This document shows, piece by piece, positions 1 through 6,400 of a stretch of 64,000 nucleotides of DNA. The stretch lies in the IMG/VR virus record IMGVR_UViG_3300042868_012479, positions 1 through 64,000 of that record; one strand, 5' to 3'. Position numbers and translations under genes: made by a program. Position 1 is the stretch's first letter; each line of letters starts with the position of its first letter. The stretch is from a virus. The notes below the pieces were generated by a model. It saw nothing but the letters and a program-made list of their open reading frames with translations, made no database searches and was not told the DNA's origin.

Positions 1-364
1 ACTCCCAGAACGCGCCATCCTCGCCTGTCCACTCATACTCGCCATCCTCAATGAACGGAGCAGCAGCGGCAAAGAACACTTCCTCCTGACCGGACTTATT
101 GTCGTAGCAGGTAATCACGAGGTCGCCCTTGGCATCCATCGTCTCAAAACCCAACCGCTCAAAGACCGACTTGGTGTCTGGGATTTCACGAAGGTCGGCT
201 GGCATCCACGAGAACCACGACGAGTGCTGCTTGCCGCCGCTGTATGACCCGCCGCGCTTCACGCCATCCGGCGCGTCGTTGAGTGCCATCAACGCTTCAT
301 AGGCCGCAGCAAGATTCTCCTTCTTGATGACCAGATGACCGTTGCCATTTACATAGTATCCCAT
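1..364 (-). CDS. Hypothetical phage protein, C-terminus cut by window edge
   Basis: An open minus-strand frame starts at ATG 364 (MGYYVNGNGHLVIKKEN) and runs off the left end with no stop. The visible ~121 residues are soluble and acidic, with the stretch SYSGGKQHSSWFSWMP and an acidic end (EDGEYEWTGEDGAFWE). A ribosome site (AAGGAG) lies just upstream, and a full promoter-plus-hairpin cassette precedes it at 389-437. It is the last visible gene of the leftward early block. I do not recognise a function. Confidence 0.75.
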   Translation of the reverse strand, partial: MGYYVNGNGHLVIKKENLAAAYEALMALNDAPDGVKRGGSYSGGKQHSSWFSWMPADLREIPDTKSVFERLGFETMDAKGDLVITCYDNKSGQEEVFFAAAAPFIEDGEYEWTGEDGAFWE

Positions 365-388
365 TGTCCTACTCCTTCCTACATCATC

Positions 389-437
389 ACGGCAAGTGCC
401 GTAGAGCAATACTAATCTATCGCGTTGTATCGGTCAA
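389..437 (-). promoter_or_regulatory. Sigma70-type promoter with 5'-terminal mRNA hairpin
   Basis: Minus strand: -35 TTGACC (432-437), 17 bp, -10 TAGTAT (409-414). Seven bases on, at about 402, starts the perfect hairpin ACGGC-ACTT-GCCGT (389-402). The mRNA should therefore begin with the stem-loop. The -35/-10 overlaps the 3' end of the gene at 412-681. It drives the gene at 1-364. Confidence 0.8.
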
Positions 438-681
438 GTACGCGAATCCAATGGTCAATGTTGGTGTGCCGGTCAATCGTCGTGTACCGGATGTTCAGCT
501 CGCCAAGAGAGCGGATAAGCAACGAGGCATCCGCATCCTCCTCCAAGAATACTCGGTCGCCCTTCTGATAAGAGTACGAGCTAATAAGCCCCTGAATACC
601 GAGCATCTCTACAAGCTCACGCTTCACTTCGAGCCAGCCGTGTGCCGGATCGTGGTGATAAGTGATAACCAAGTCCTCCAT
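412..681 (-). CDS. Small hypothetical phage protein (89 aa)
   Basis: Starts MEDLVITYHHDPAHGW, with TAGGAGG seven bases before the ATG. It is a soluble mixed alpha/beta-type sequence with no cysteines or membrane segment, and the family is not recognised. It lies in the same leftward operon as 755-1198, separated by a tiny hydrophobic reading frame. Its last codons overlap the promoter of the next downstream gene. Confidence 0.75.
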   Translation of the reverse strand: MEDLVITYHHDPAHGWLEVKRELVEMLGIQGLISSYSYQKGDRVFLEEDADASLLIRSLGELNIRYTTIDRHTNIDHWIRVLDRYNAID

Positions 682-689
682 AGAACCTC

Positions 690-758
690 CTACCGGCTCG
701 TAAGCCGCAATACATACAAGGTCAGAAGCCCGACCAGAAGCCAGAATACAACAATCAC
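690..758 (-). CDS. Possible 22-aa membrane micropeptide
   Basis: A GTG-started frame overlaps the stop of the upstream gene (GTGA junction) and encodes about 22 residues. It is almost wholly hydrophobic (VIVVFWLLVGLLTLYVL) with a basic end (RLTSR). Its stop lies in the TAGGAGG ribosome site of the next gene. Coupling by GTGA overlap and the single clean transmembrane helix favour a real gene, but the length makes chance possible. Confidence 0.4.
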   Translation of the reverse strand: MIVVFWLLVGLLTLYVLRLTSR

Positions 759-1198
759 AGAACTTCGCAACCTTTCAGCTCGGAGCAGATGTGAAGGTAT
801 TCCTGCCAATGGCGAACTTCCTCAATCCATCCCTGAACCTCGCCATCCTTGTCGATAAGGAAGGAGGCGTGCGGGTCGCTAGACAAGGCCTCAATCACCG
901 CTGCGCGAATCTCAAGGTCATCCTTCTTGGCAAGAATCTCCCAAGCATCAAAGCACTCCCAATCACGGATGACCGTACCGGAGTTATCCCACAAGGACTC
1001 ATTGAGAAAGGCCACGCCAAGAAGCTCGTTGAGCTTGCGAAGGATACCCATACCGCCAATGTTCATCCGGTAATAGGCCGTGTTGCGCCAATAGTCGGGA
1101 GCTTCGTCGTTGTCGCCGAACACCCACGGCGTTGCCTTTTTAGCAAACGCTAGCGACTTCTCTCTGTCCTCGCGCATCGAATAGATGTCGTATCCCAT
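755..1198 (-). CDS. Hypothetical early phage protein (147 aa)
   Basis: Starts MGYDIYSMREDREK behind TAGTAGGAGG. The protein is acidic and rich in Trp and Tyr, with no obvious membrane segment or catalytic motif. It heads the leftward operon 755-412 and has its own promoter-hairpin cassette (1220-1272). Function unknown. Confidence 0.8.
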   Translation of the reverse strand: MGYDIYSMREDREKSLAFAKKATPWVFGDNDEAPDYWRNTAYYRMNIGGMGILRKLNELLGVAFLNESLWDNSGTVIRDWECFDAWEILAKKDDLEIRAAVIEALSSDPHASFLIDKDGEVQGWIEEVRHWQEYLHICSELKGCEVL

Positions 1199-1219
1199 AC
1201 TTCCTCCTACTACTTCCTA

Positions 1220-1272
1220 CCGGAAAGACTTCCGGCGAGGTGAGTATAAACCCAGCTCGCCGGATAAGTCAA
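1220..1272 (-). promoter_or_regulatory. Sigma70-type promoter with 5'-terminal mRNA hairpin
   Basis: Minus strand: -35 TTGACT (1267-1272), 18 bp, -10 TATACT (1243-1248). The hairpin CCGGAA-GTCT-TTCCGG lies at 1220-1235, with its first base about eight nt after the -10. TAGTAGGAGG follows, then the ATG at 1198. A palindrome lies 11 bp upstream of the -35. Confidence 0.85.
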
Positions 1273-1283
1273 TGCCCCATCTC

Positions 1284-1301
1284 GGTTAAGTTTTCTTTAC
1301 C
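1284..1301. promoter_or_regulatory. Palindromic operator-like site upstream of early promoter
   Basis: GGTTAAG-TTTT-CTTTACC is a near-perfect inverted repeat whose left arm is identical to two sites at 6337 and 6384. It sits 11 bp upstream of the -35 at 1267-1272. The 6337 site lies 10 bp upstream of another early promoter. This is a plausible binding site for a phage regulator. It also overlaps the stop codon of the gene at 1286-1540. Confidence 0.5.
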
Positions 1302-1540
1302 TTGCGGCCTTCCCACTCAGCTGCCATCTCACGCCACTGCTCGGGTGTCCACGCGGGTAAAGGGCCGCCATAAACGAATGGCTTGCGGGACTCTTCATAC
1401 GCCCACTCAATCCATCCTGACATTTCCATCAGGTCGCGGTTCTCCCTGATGTAGCGACGAATCGACCGGCCATACCTGAAGTGCCGATCCTCGGCCTTCC
1501 TCAGCTTTGCGTAAGTCCTGAAGTCGTCTTCACTAAACAT
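1286..1540 (-). CDS. Small basic hypothetical protein (84 aa)
   Basis: Starts MFSEDDFRTYAKLRK. It has charged, helix-rich content with many Arg and Trp residues and ends with a basic tail (EGRKVKKT). The start overlaps the end of the upstream HTH gene (1533-1991), so the two are probably translationally coupled. Only a weak ribosome site is visible. Family not recognised. Confidence 0.7.
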   Translation of the reverse strand: MFSEDDFRTYAKLRKAEDRHFRYGRSIRRYIRENRDLMEMSGWIEWAYEESRKPFVYGGPLPAWTPEQWREMAAEWEGRKVKKT

Positions 1541-1991
1541 TCTTCAGCCGCCGTCGCGCCGTCGCGCCGGAACGCCGAAGGATGGTGTTGATGTACTGCG
1601 CGCTAGTCTGATAGGTCTCGCCAATCAGCCGCAGCTTCTCTCCGGCCTGATACCGGCTCACAATGTCGGTGATGGACTCATCGGTAAAGCGAATCTTGCG
1701 TTCGCCAACTACCCCTTGCTCTGCGAGCGCGTGGGTAATGGTGCTGACTGAACATCCAAAGTTCTTGGCTGCCTCGACTAGCGTCGGGGTGTTCAGCTTA
1801 TAGTATGAAGCAATAGCCTCATAGTCAAACTTGCGAAGCTTCGATCCGCCAGAAAGACGCGGACGCTTTGGCCCTGTCTTTGAGACAATCTGCTGAATCC
1901 TCTGGCGCGTGACGCCATACTTACCTGCGACATCCTGAAGGGACATCCCGCCGAAATAGTCGGCATAGATGAGCTGATTACGCTCGTTCAT
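1533..1991 (-). CDS. Multi-HTH DNA-binding protein (152 aa)
   Basis: Three helix-turn-helix-like segments follow each other. The first, residues ~15-35 (MSLQDVAGKYGVTRQRIQQI), resembles sigma region-4 HTHs. The second is at ~70-92 (LVEAAKNFGCSVSTITHAL) and the third at ~112-140 (KLRLIGETYQTSAQYINTIL). A basic tail (RRSGATARRRLKNV) follows. It is probably a transcription regulator of the early region. A hairpin leader lies just upstream at 2018-2032. The gene overlaps and probably couples to 1286-1540. Confidence 0.75.
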   Translation of the reverse strand: MNERNQLIYADYFGGMSLQDVAGKYGVTRQRIQQIVSKTGPKRPRLSGGSKLRKFDYEAIASYYKLNTPTLVEAAKNFGCSVSTITHALAEQGVVGERKIRFTDESITDIVSRYQAGEKLRLIGETYQTSAQYINTILRRSGATARRRLKNV

Positions 1992-2017
1992 ACTTGCTTA
2001 CTCCTGTTTATACGCTA

Positions 2018-2049
2018 CCGAGATGCGCTCGGCTCGCTGCTGAAGTATA
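2018..2049 (-). promoter_or_regulatory. Probable promoter with leader hairpin for HTH operon
   Basis: Minus strand: -10 TATACT (2044-2049) without a good -35, then CCGAG-CGCAT-CTCGG (2018-2032) starting about five bases after the predicted transcript start. An AGGAGT ribosome site follows, then ATG 1991. It is a looser member of the hairpin-leader class. Confidence 0.5.
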
Positions 2050-2106
2050 ACACCGCAGATGGCCTTGGTATTCCCTTGCCTTGTGCGAAGGGTGGACAAT
2101 CTACGC

Positions 2107-2352
2107 ATGGACTACTTCGTTGTCTATCGCAATGGTGAGCCAGATACTTGGCACATCACTTCCTCCGAAGGCTTCTATGACATTGCCCTGACACCTCACC
2201 AGGCTCTCAAGATGATTTCCGAGAATGCTGAACTGACCACTAGCGACCCCGACATTGAGTTTAGTATCCGATGGATAAACACCCCTGACGGATTTACTTC
2301 TCCGAATCCGGAGGAGCTTCCGGAGTCTTGGGAGCCGGAGAGGTCAAACTAA
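2107..2352 (+). CDS. Small hypothetical protein (81 aa)
   Basis: The frame is open from ATG 2059. ATG 2107 (MDYFVVYRNGEPDTW) looks more natural, because GACAAT lies exactly six bases before it, the spacing of the leaderless class seen elsewhere. The protein is acidic and ends in a Pro/Glu-rich tail (NPEELPESWEPERSN). It is the only plus-strand gene in this leftward region, and its 3' end overlaps the minus-strand micropeptide at 2294-2413. Confidence 0.55.
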   Translation: MDYFVVYRNGEPDTWHITSSEGFYDIALTPHQALKMISENAELTTSDPDIEFSIRWINTPDGFTSPNPEELPESWEPERSN

Positions 2353-2413
2353 AGAGGGTGTACAGAACCGCTATCCCCCAGAACGCAGCCCACGCTCTTT
2401 CCGCCCAACTCAC
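2294..2413 (-). CDS. Possible 39-aa membrane protein
   Basis: A GTG start overlaps the stop of the upstream gene (GTGA), and GGGGA lies just upstream. It encodes VSWAERAWAAFWGIAVLYTLF followed by a Pro-rich polar tail (PAPKTPEAPPDSEK). That is one transmembrane helix and a short soluble tail. It overlaps the opposite-strand gene 2107-2352 by 59 bp, which lowers confidence. Confidence 0.4.
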   Translation of the reverse strand: MSWAERAWAAFWGIAVLYTLFSLTSPAPKTPEAPPDSEK

Positions 2414-2766
2414 TCCCCATCCCAAAGCATACCGGAGGCCTTCGCGCTATTGCGAATGTCGGATAGGTAATCTACTGCGTCGGTAATAGACGAGAGGATA
2501 GCAACATTACAGCCGCGCATTCCGTCAATCCATCCAAGCACCACATTGTCGTGGCGTTCGTGGCTGACGAATGGCAGGCCGTTGAGGATGATGGTTAGCT
2601 CCTCTTGGGCAAAGCCTTCGCTCGCTCCGGCTAAAGCCTCATAGAGCTTCTCCCTGCCGATGACCCCGCTTACCTGCGGATAGATGTCGGAGTAGACAAA
2701 GTCCTCTCCTGACGCCACGATTTCGTCAATGGTGTTTCCGTCAATGTACGCCTGATACATACTCAA
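2410..2766 (-). CDS. Hypothetical early protein (118 aa)
   Basis: Starts MSMYQAYIDGNTIDEIVAS. It is soluble, without cysteine clusters. The start overlaps the stop of the 266-aa gene upstream (ATG/TGA overlap at 2763-2766), so the two are coupled. Family not recognised. Confidence 0.75.
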   Translation of the reverse strand: MSMYQAYIDGNTIDEIVASGEDFVYSDIYPQVSGVIGREKLYEALAGASEGFAQEELTIILNGLPFVSHERHDNVVLGWIDGMRGCNVAILSSITDAVDYLSDIRNSAKASGMLWDGE

Positions 2767-3563
2767 CCCCCTACTACGCCGCCGAAGTGTTCATCACAGA
2801 ACGACTCAAAGGCGGTCATTGGAACCTTATCATAGTTGCGTTCGTACCCGCGAGAGCCATCCTCCTCGGGATACCACGCCTCATCTGGGAACGAGTCGTT
2901 GCCGGAGCTGTATTCGTCTCGTGAGACGAACGACCCGCGCTCATACACAACCTCACCCGCAAAGCCCATACCCGCCTCGCAATAGCGATGCGTAATGGTA
3001 AGCGTTGGAAACTGCTCGGCAAGAGCCTCAATGACCGGCTCGGCTGGCGACCACGCCGTATCAAAGTTGTACGATGTGCGACCCTGCTCGGTAATCTCCT
3101 CGGTCGTGCGGTCGTGCCACACTTCGCCGCAGTTCCACTTCGTTCCCCAGTTGGCGCAGTTCCAGTTGTACCACCAGTCGGGGTGTGAGGAAATCTCGCC
3201 GAGCTTGTGCGTCGGGCAGACCATTGAGCCGCCGAATCCGGCAGATACAAGGTCTCGAATCGTGCCGTTGTTCAGCACTTCCTTGACGATAGGCAGGCCA
3301 TCAACTTCCCAATGGCCTTCAGCCTTCTCGTAGCCTTCCTCGTCGTACTTGCCGACCTGCGCCTTCGTCTCAACCCAAACCTTCTTACAGCCGCAAAGGA
3401 AGTTGTTCTGCGTTTCGTTCGCCGAGTAGTGTGGACTATCGGGAACCGGCACAATCTTGGCAAAGTCGAACGCATCCTCGTCGCCCTTCACCAACTCAAT
3501 GAGCCGCGCGACATCTGCCTCGTCGCCCTTTACATCAACCTGATTCACGCACCAGTTTGGCAT
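2763..3563 (-). CDS. Api92/YubB ferredoxin-like-domain protein (266 aa)
   Basis: The N-terminus MPNWCVNQVDVKGDEADV and the later segments NWGTKWNCGEVW, YNFDTAWSPAEPVIEAL and YCEAGMGFAGE match the DUF1281/Api92-like (YubB ferredoxin-like) family. That family is widespread in phages and plasmids, and its role is unknown. A low-complexity acidic end (EDGSRGYERNYDKVP) follows. It heads a two-gene operon behind promoter 3585-3633 with a TAGTAGGAGG site. Confidence 0.85.
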   Translation of the reverse strand: MPNWCVNQVDVKGDEADVARLIELVKGDEDAFDFAKIVPVPDSPHYSANETQNNFLCGCKKVWVETKAQVGKYDEEGYEKAEGHWEVDGLPIVKEVLNNGTIRDLVSAGFGGSMVCPTHKLGEISSHPDWWYNWNCANWGTKWNCGEVWHDRTTEEITEQGRTSYNFDTAWSPAEPVIEALAEQFPTLTITHRYCEAGMGFAGEVVYERGSFVSRDEYSSGNDSFPDEAWYPEEDGSRGYERNYDKVPMTAFESFCDEHFGGVVGG

Positions 3564-3584
3564 ACTGCCTCCTACTACATCCTT

Positions 3585-3633
3585 ACTCCAAGTGGAGTGG
3601 TACTACCTTACAACCTAGCGACAGACAAGTCAA
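3585..3633 (-). promoter_or_regulatory. Sigma70-type promoter with 5'-terminal mRNA hairpin
   Basis: Minus strand: -35 TTGACT (3628-3633), 17 bp, -10 TAAGGT (3605-3610). The hairpin ACTCC-ACTT-GGAGT (3585-3598) begins exactly at the base seven nt after the -10. TAGTAGGAGG follows before ATG 3563. Confidence 0.8.
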
Positions 3634-3914
3634 GCGTGCCGGTGCGCCTCTACGAAATCGCAGCTTGGCAAGAAGCACCACCCATCCGCAGCAGCTTGCT
3701 TGTCCGACATAAACGGCGGATGGAACTCACACTCGCAAGGAGCGCAGTCCAAGCAGTAGACGAGATAGCCGTCTGGCACACTCCCCTCATACAGCTCGAA
3801 GTCAAGCACATCAAAGCGCGTGTACGGCATACCATTCCAAGTGCCGATGACCTTCTCGTCGGCGTAGAACACCATGTCTCCGCACGCAATACACTTATCC
3901 ATCTGGCCGCTCAT
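3630..3914 (-). CDS. Cysteine-rich zinc-finger-like protein (94 aa)
   Basis: An N-terminal knuckle CIACGDM (residues 8-14) and a later C-L-D-C-A-P-C-E-C-E-F-H cluster (~residues 55-66) suggest one or two zinc sites. The start has GGGGGAG upstream and overlaps the stop of 3911-4477 by four bases. Function unknown; it is one of about twenty small Cys-rich proteins in this window. Confidence 0.75.
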   Translation of the reverse strand: MSGQMDKCIACGDMVFYADEKVIGTWNGMPYTRFDVLDFELYEGSVPDGYLVYCLDCAPCECEFHPPFMSDKQAAADGWCFLPSCDFVEAHRHA

Positions 3915-4477
3915 ACTAGCTCCCCCTCATAGTCCACGATGCCCTTCTTGTAGCGAATCATTGCGTCGGCCTCGGCTTCTGCTTGGTCGTAGCCAATGAT
4001 GCCGCCCAACGACTCCACGACTTCCCAAGTGTTCTCGTGCGAGTGAACGCCGCAATCAACCGACTTCTCCAAGATGACGCAATAGACCTCGCCACGGAGA
4101 ACGGAGTCTACGACGCTAATCTCGGATTCGGCCTTCGCCGCAAGCTCCTCCTCGGTATAGGAATCGCCAAGCCAGAACTTTGCCTGTTCCTTCTCAATGA
4201 CATAGAAGCCAATCTGCGCGGAATCCCACTTGTCGGTGAACGGCGCAAGGCTGATGCTCATGCCGGAGTGGGAGTAGCCATAAAGCTTATGGACATACAC
4301 CGCATCTGCCGGTGGCGTGAAGGTCGCCGTATTCTCGTCATCGACCGGAAGCTTGACATCCCACGGGAAGCCGTAGTTTGCGGCCTTCTCTCCGGTATAG
4401 AACTGACCTGCGCGGTCGCCAAGGACATCGTAGCCGTCGGCTGTGTCCTGCTCGATTCGTGTCCTATGCTTATCCAT
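3911..4477 (-). CDS. Hypothetical early protein (188 aa)
   Basis: Starts MDKHRTRIEQDTADGYDVLGDRAG. It is soluble and acidic, with a central Tyr/Ser-rich stretch (YVHKLYGYSHSGMSISLAPF). It heads the operon 4477-3630 with its own hairpin promoter (4496-4545). I see no catalytic motif and cannot assign a family with certainty. Confidence 0.75.
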   Translation of the reverse strand: MDKHRTRIEQDTADGYDVLGDRAGQFYTGEKAANYGFPWDVKLPVDDENTATFTPPADAVYVHKLYGYSHSGMSISLAPFTDKWDSAQIGFYVIEKEQAKFWLGDSYTEEELAAKAESEISVVDSVLRGEVYCVILEKSVDCGVHSHENTWEVVESLGGIIGYDQAEAEADAMIRYKKGIVDYEGELV

Positions 4478-4495
4478 ACTGCCTCCTACAACAAT

Positions 4496-4545
4496 ACGGC
4501 AACTGCCGTGCTAACGATACTAGGGTATCGGTATTACCCTGTCAA
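4496..4545 (-). promoter_or_regulatory. Sigma70-type promoter with 5'-terminal mRNA hairpin
   Basis: Minus strand: -35 TTGACA (4540-4545), 17 bp, -10 TAGTAT (4517-4522), the best match to consensus in the region. The hairpin ACGGC-AGTT-GCCGT (4496-4509) begins eight nt after the -10. GTTGTAGGAGG and ATG 4477 follow. Confidence 0.88.
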
Positions 4546-4815
4546 CTACCTATCGGCAACCTGAAAGATAAGACGACCGCCGCCGTTCATCTCGTCGTCT
4601 GCCGAGACAATCACCTCGAACTTGTCGCCGTGAATGTCCTCAATAATAAGAACCGGGAATGGGGGGAAGTAATCGTCGCCTTCCTCAACCCGGCCACCAA
4701 TAATCCGCGCGCCGCGCAGCGGCTCAAGCATCTCACTGATGATGTAATGAACTTCCCGATCCTCTGGCAGAAGCTTCTCGCGCTCCTTCACTAGTGCGTC
4801 ATGATTGACTTCCAT
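4546..4815 (-). CDS. Small hypothetical protein (89 aa)
   Basis: Starts MEVNHDALVKEREKLLPEDRE behind TAGTAGGAGG. It is soluble and ends with strand-like segments (FPVLIIEDIHGDKFEVIVSADD). It is a single-gene unit driven by 4837-4885. Family not recognised. Confidence 0.75.
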   Translation of the reverse strand: MEVNHDALVKEREKLLPEDREVHYIISEMLEPLRGARIIGGRVEEGDDYFPPFPVLIIEDIHGDKFEVIVSADDEMNGGGRLIFQVADR

Positions 4816-4836
4816 AACTTCCTCCTACTACTTCCT

Positions 4837-4885
4837 ATCCCAAGCGGGATCTATTTAGTATCTGGGTTGTCTATCACCTTGTCAA
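4837..4885 (-). promoter_or_regulatory. Sigma70-type promoter with 5'-terminal mRNA hairpin
   Basis: Minus strand: -35 TTGACA (4880-4885), 17 bp, -10 GATACT (4857-4862). The hairpin ATCCC-GCTT-GGGAT (4837-4850) starts exactly seven nt after the -10. TAGTAGGAGG follows. The promoter lies within the 3' end of the gene at 4851-5054. Confidence 0.82.
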
Positions 4886-5054
4886 GTACGAAAGCGAACC
4901 GGTAGGCCGTCTTGCTCCTAGGCTTATGCGCATCCTGACAAGCTTCGCACACCCATGCCCCATAAGGGCTTGGTATAAGACCATGCTTAACATTGTTCGG
5001 ACACCTGGGGGCCGGGTCGCCCTGCCACTCGCTAGTTTTTTTCTTCACGCTCAT
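4851..5054 (-). CDS. Small zinc-finger-like protein (67 aa)
   Basis: Starts MSVKKKTSEWQGDPAPRCPNN. Cysteines at ~18, 36 and 39 and a nearby His (HGLIPSPYGAWVCEACQDAHK) form a likely zinc knuckle, framed by basic ends. It overlaps the upstream gene by 23 bp and is probably co-translated. Function unknown. Confidence 0.7.
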   Translation of the reverse strand: MSVKKKTSEWQGDPAPRCPNNVKHGLIPSPYGAWVCEACQDAHKPRSKTAYRFAFVLDKVIDNPDTK

Positions 5055-5268
5055 TCTCTTCGATTTTCTGTATTACCCGGAGCATAAAATCGTCTCCGAC
5101 TTCCCGCAGCTCTGCCGAGAGATCCTGATATACGCTATCGATAAAGTGCTCGCATGACTCCACTGACCAGTCCGGCCGCAACCGGCGAACATCCTGAACG
5201 CCAAAGTTGACGGTGATGGAAACCACCTGGAGGTTCTGCTTTACCTCGTCATCGCTCATCTCACTCAT
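5032..5268 (-). CDS. Small acidic hypothetical protein (78 aa)
   Basis: Starts MSEMSDDEVKQNLQVVSITVNFG and ends with an acidic helix (VIQKIEENEREEKN). Its start overlaps the stop of the upstream gene (5261-5530). It is a middle gene of a coupled cluster 5592-4851. No family recognised. Confidence 0.7.
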   Translation of the reverse strand: MSEMSDDEVKQNLQVVSITVNFGVQDVRRLRPDWSVESCEHFIDSVYQDLSAELREVGDDFMLRVIQKIEENEREEKN

Positions 5269-5530
5269 TCACAATCACCAAGCGGCAGTTATCGAACCCA
5301 CGGGAGCACATCCCCGGCTCATGCGTATATGGCTCGGCAATAGTAGCTCCGCACGACAGACACCACTCCCCGCAAGGGCAGAAGTCATCTGACGCAAAGA
5401 TCGGATAGGGCGCATTCCCTTCGTTGTCGAGCGCGGTTGAGGCAAGCTCGGCCCCGAACCGGGACTGGGCGCAGGGAACACAATTGACCGAACCCTCATA
5501 GGAGTAGGCCTGAACCTCCCACGCCTTCAT
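5261..5530 (-). CDS. Cysteine-rich zinc-binding-like protein (89 aa)
   Basis: ATG 5530 is chosen because it overlaps the stop of the 20-aa peptide gene upstream (TAATG) and no ribosome site is seen, so it depends on coupling. Cysteines occur as CVPC, CPCGEWCLSC and later C..C, consistent with two zinc sites. The sequence begins MKAWEVQAYSYEGSVNC. Confidence 0.72.
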   Translation of the reverse strand: MKAWEVQAYSYEGSVNCVPCAQSRFGAELASTALDNEGNAPYPIFASDDFCPCGEWCLSCGATIAEPYTHEPGMCSRGFDNCRLVIVNE

Positions 5531-5592
5531 TAAAAGAACCAACTAAACACAATAAAGAAAAACCAAATCCTCAAACCAGTACCAATGTCCAT
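5530..5592 (-). CDS. 20-aa membrane micropeptide
   Basis: TAGGAGG lies seven bases before ATG 5592. The peptide is MDIGTGLRIWFFFIVFSWFF, essentially a single aromatic transmembrane helix. Its TAA overlaps the ATG of the next gene. Strong ribosome site plus coupling argue that it is translated. It may be a membrane-acting peptide or mainly a translational coupler. Confidence 0.6.
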   Translation of the reverse strand: MDIGTGLRIWFFFIVFSWFF

Positions 5593-5600
5593 ACTTCCTC

Positions 5601-5912
5601 CTACGGCTGTACGATTGTGGAGTCCGAGTATACCAGACCATACGATTCGGGGTCGTGGCCAATACGCGACTCAAGCTTTAGGGCCGGCATACTGACCTTC
5701 CTGATGCTCTCGCCACAGTCATGGCAACGAATCTCGGTAATGTCTGGGTAGGCGTACTCCTCGGGGTTCTGCTGAACGGCAATCTGCGCTTTATCACCTT
5801 CGCCGATGATGGAGCAGACTACCTCAAGCAGCCCATAGAAGTAGATACCATCCCACCACTCATCGGACGCCCGGGTCTTGCCGGAGCAGCCCTTATGAAG
5901 ATAGGCCTTCAT
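5601..5912 (-). CDS. Hypothetical protein with zinc knuckle (103 aa)
   Basis: Starts MKAYLHKGCSGKTRASDEWWDG. Cys residues at ~9, 33 and a CHDC pair near residue 63-66 suggest metal binding. Its start overlaps the end of the upstream gene (ATG/TGA at 5909-5912). Its stop codon is part of the ribosome site of the micropeptide downstream. Confidence 0.75.
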   Translation of the reverse strand: MKAYLHKGCSGKTRASDEWWDGIYFYGLLEVVCSIIGEGDKAQIAVQQNPEEYAYPDITEIRCHDCGESIRKVSMPALKLESRIGHDPESYGLVYSDSTIVQP

Positions 5913-6160
5913 GATCCACGCTCTAGCTTGTGTGCTCGATCCGTGGCGTCCATGCCGACTCCGGTAAGACGCTGAACCTCCGGGCCATCCCCTTCGGCCT
6001 CATAGAGCTTCAAGGCATCCCCAAAGGCGATACACGCATCAAGATACTCGCGCATAGCTTTAGGGTTATTCGTTACTCGTGCCTGCTCAAAGGCATAGAC
6101 GCCTCTCCCTGCTAGGAACCCTTCGAGCATGCCGTTCTGATACTTCTGTCCGGTCGCCAT
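5909..6160 (-). CDS. Small hypothetical helical protein (83 aa)
   Basis: The start is set at ATG 6160 (MATGQKYQNGMLEGFLAGRG), which has GAGGAGG upstream. Longer in-frame starts lack one. The protein is helical and charged (RVTNNPKAMREYLDACIAFGDALKLYEAEG). It is second in the leftward operon behind 6162-6257. Function unknown. Confidence 0.75.
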   Translation of the reverse strand: MATGQKYQNGMLEGFLAGRGVYAFEQARVTNNPKAMREYLDACIAFGDALKLYEAEGDGPEVQRLTGVGMDATDRAHKLERGS

Positions 6161-6161
6161 A

Positions 6162-6257
6162 CTAGACCTCCTCACAATCGTGGCCATTAAACCACTCATT
6201 CGCTTCCTCTGTGTCAAGCAAATCAAACTGCCTGCCACACTCACCGCACCGAGCCAT
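6162..6257 (-). CDS. 31-aa zinc-knuckle microprotein
   Basis: TAGTAGGAGG precedes ATG 6257. It encodes MARCGECGRQFDLLDTEEA followed by NEWFNGHDCEEV. A CxxC pair (residues 4-7) and H-x-C near the end form a minimal zinc-finger-like arrangement. It is the first gene after the strong promoter 6279-6326. The stop TAG lies inside the leader of the next gene. Confidence 0.7.
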   Translation of the reverse strand: MARCGECGRQFDLLDTEEANEWFNGHDCEEV

Positions 6258-6278
6258 ACCGGTACCTCCTACTACACA

Positions 6279-6326
6279 CCCCAAGTGGGGCAGTGATACC
6301 ATAGGGGATAGAGGGCCGGCCGTCAA
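6279..6326 (-). promoter_or_regulatory. Sigma70-type promoter with 5'-terminal mRNA hairpin
   Basis: Minus strand: -35 TTGACG (6321-6326), 17 bp, -10 TATGGT (6298-6303). The hairpin CCCC-ACTT-GGGG (6279-6290) begins eight nt after the -10, followed by GTAGTAGGAGG. A perfect palindrome at 6337-6354 lies 10 bp upstream of the -35. Confidence 0.82.
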
Positions 6327-6336
6327 ACCTGGCGAT

Positions 6337-6354
6337 GGTTAAGACTCCTTAACC
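6337..6354. promoter_or_regulatory. Perfect palindrome GGTTAAG-ACTC-CTTAACC, operator candidate
   Basis: The 7-bp arms are perfectly inverted around a 4-bp centre. It sits just upstream of the leftward promoter 6279-6326. It has a near copy 47 bp away (6384-6400) and a more diverged one at 1284-1301 in the same position relative to another promoter. Likely a dimeric regulator site. Confidence 0.6.
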
Positions 6355-6383
6355 TGCCCAGCGTGCTGCCTGCGGGTCGATTT

Positions 6384-6400
6384 GGTTAAGACTGCTTAAC
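6384..6400. promoter_or_regulatory. Second copy of operator-like palindrome
   Basis: GGTTAAG-ACTG-CTTAAC shares 16 of 17 bases with the site at 6337 and is centred 47 bp away, between four and five helical turns. The pair could allow cooperative binding over the divergent control region. Confidence 0.55.

Noticed and set aside
2816-3250. 144-aa ORF opposite frame within the Api92-like gene
   Set aside because: Arg/Ser/Thr-rich shadow translation of a well-supported gene; no start signal.
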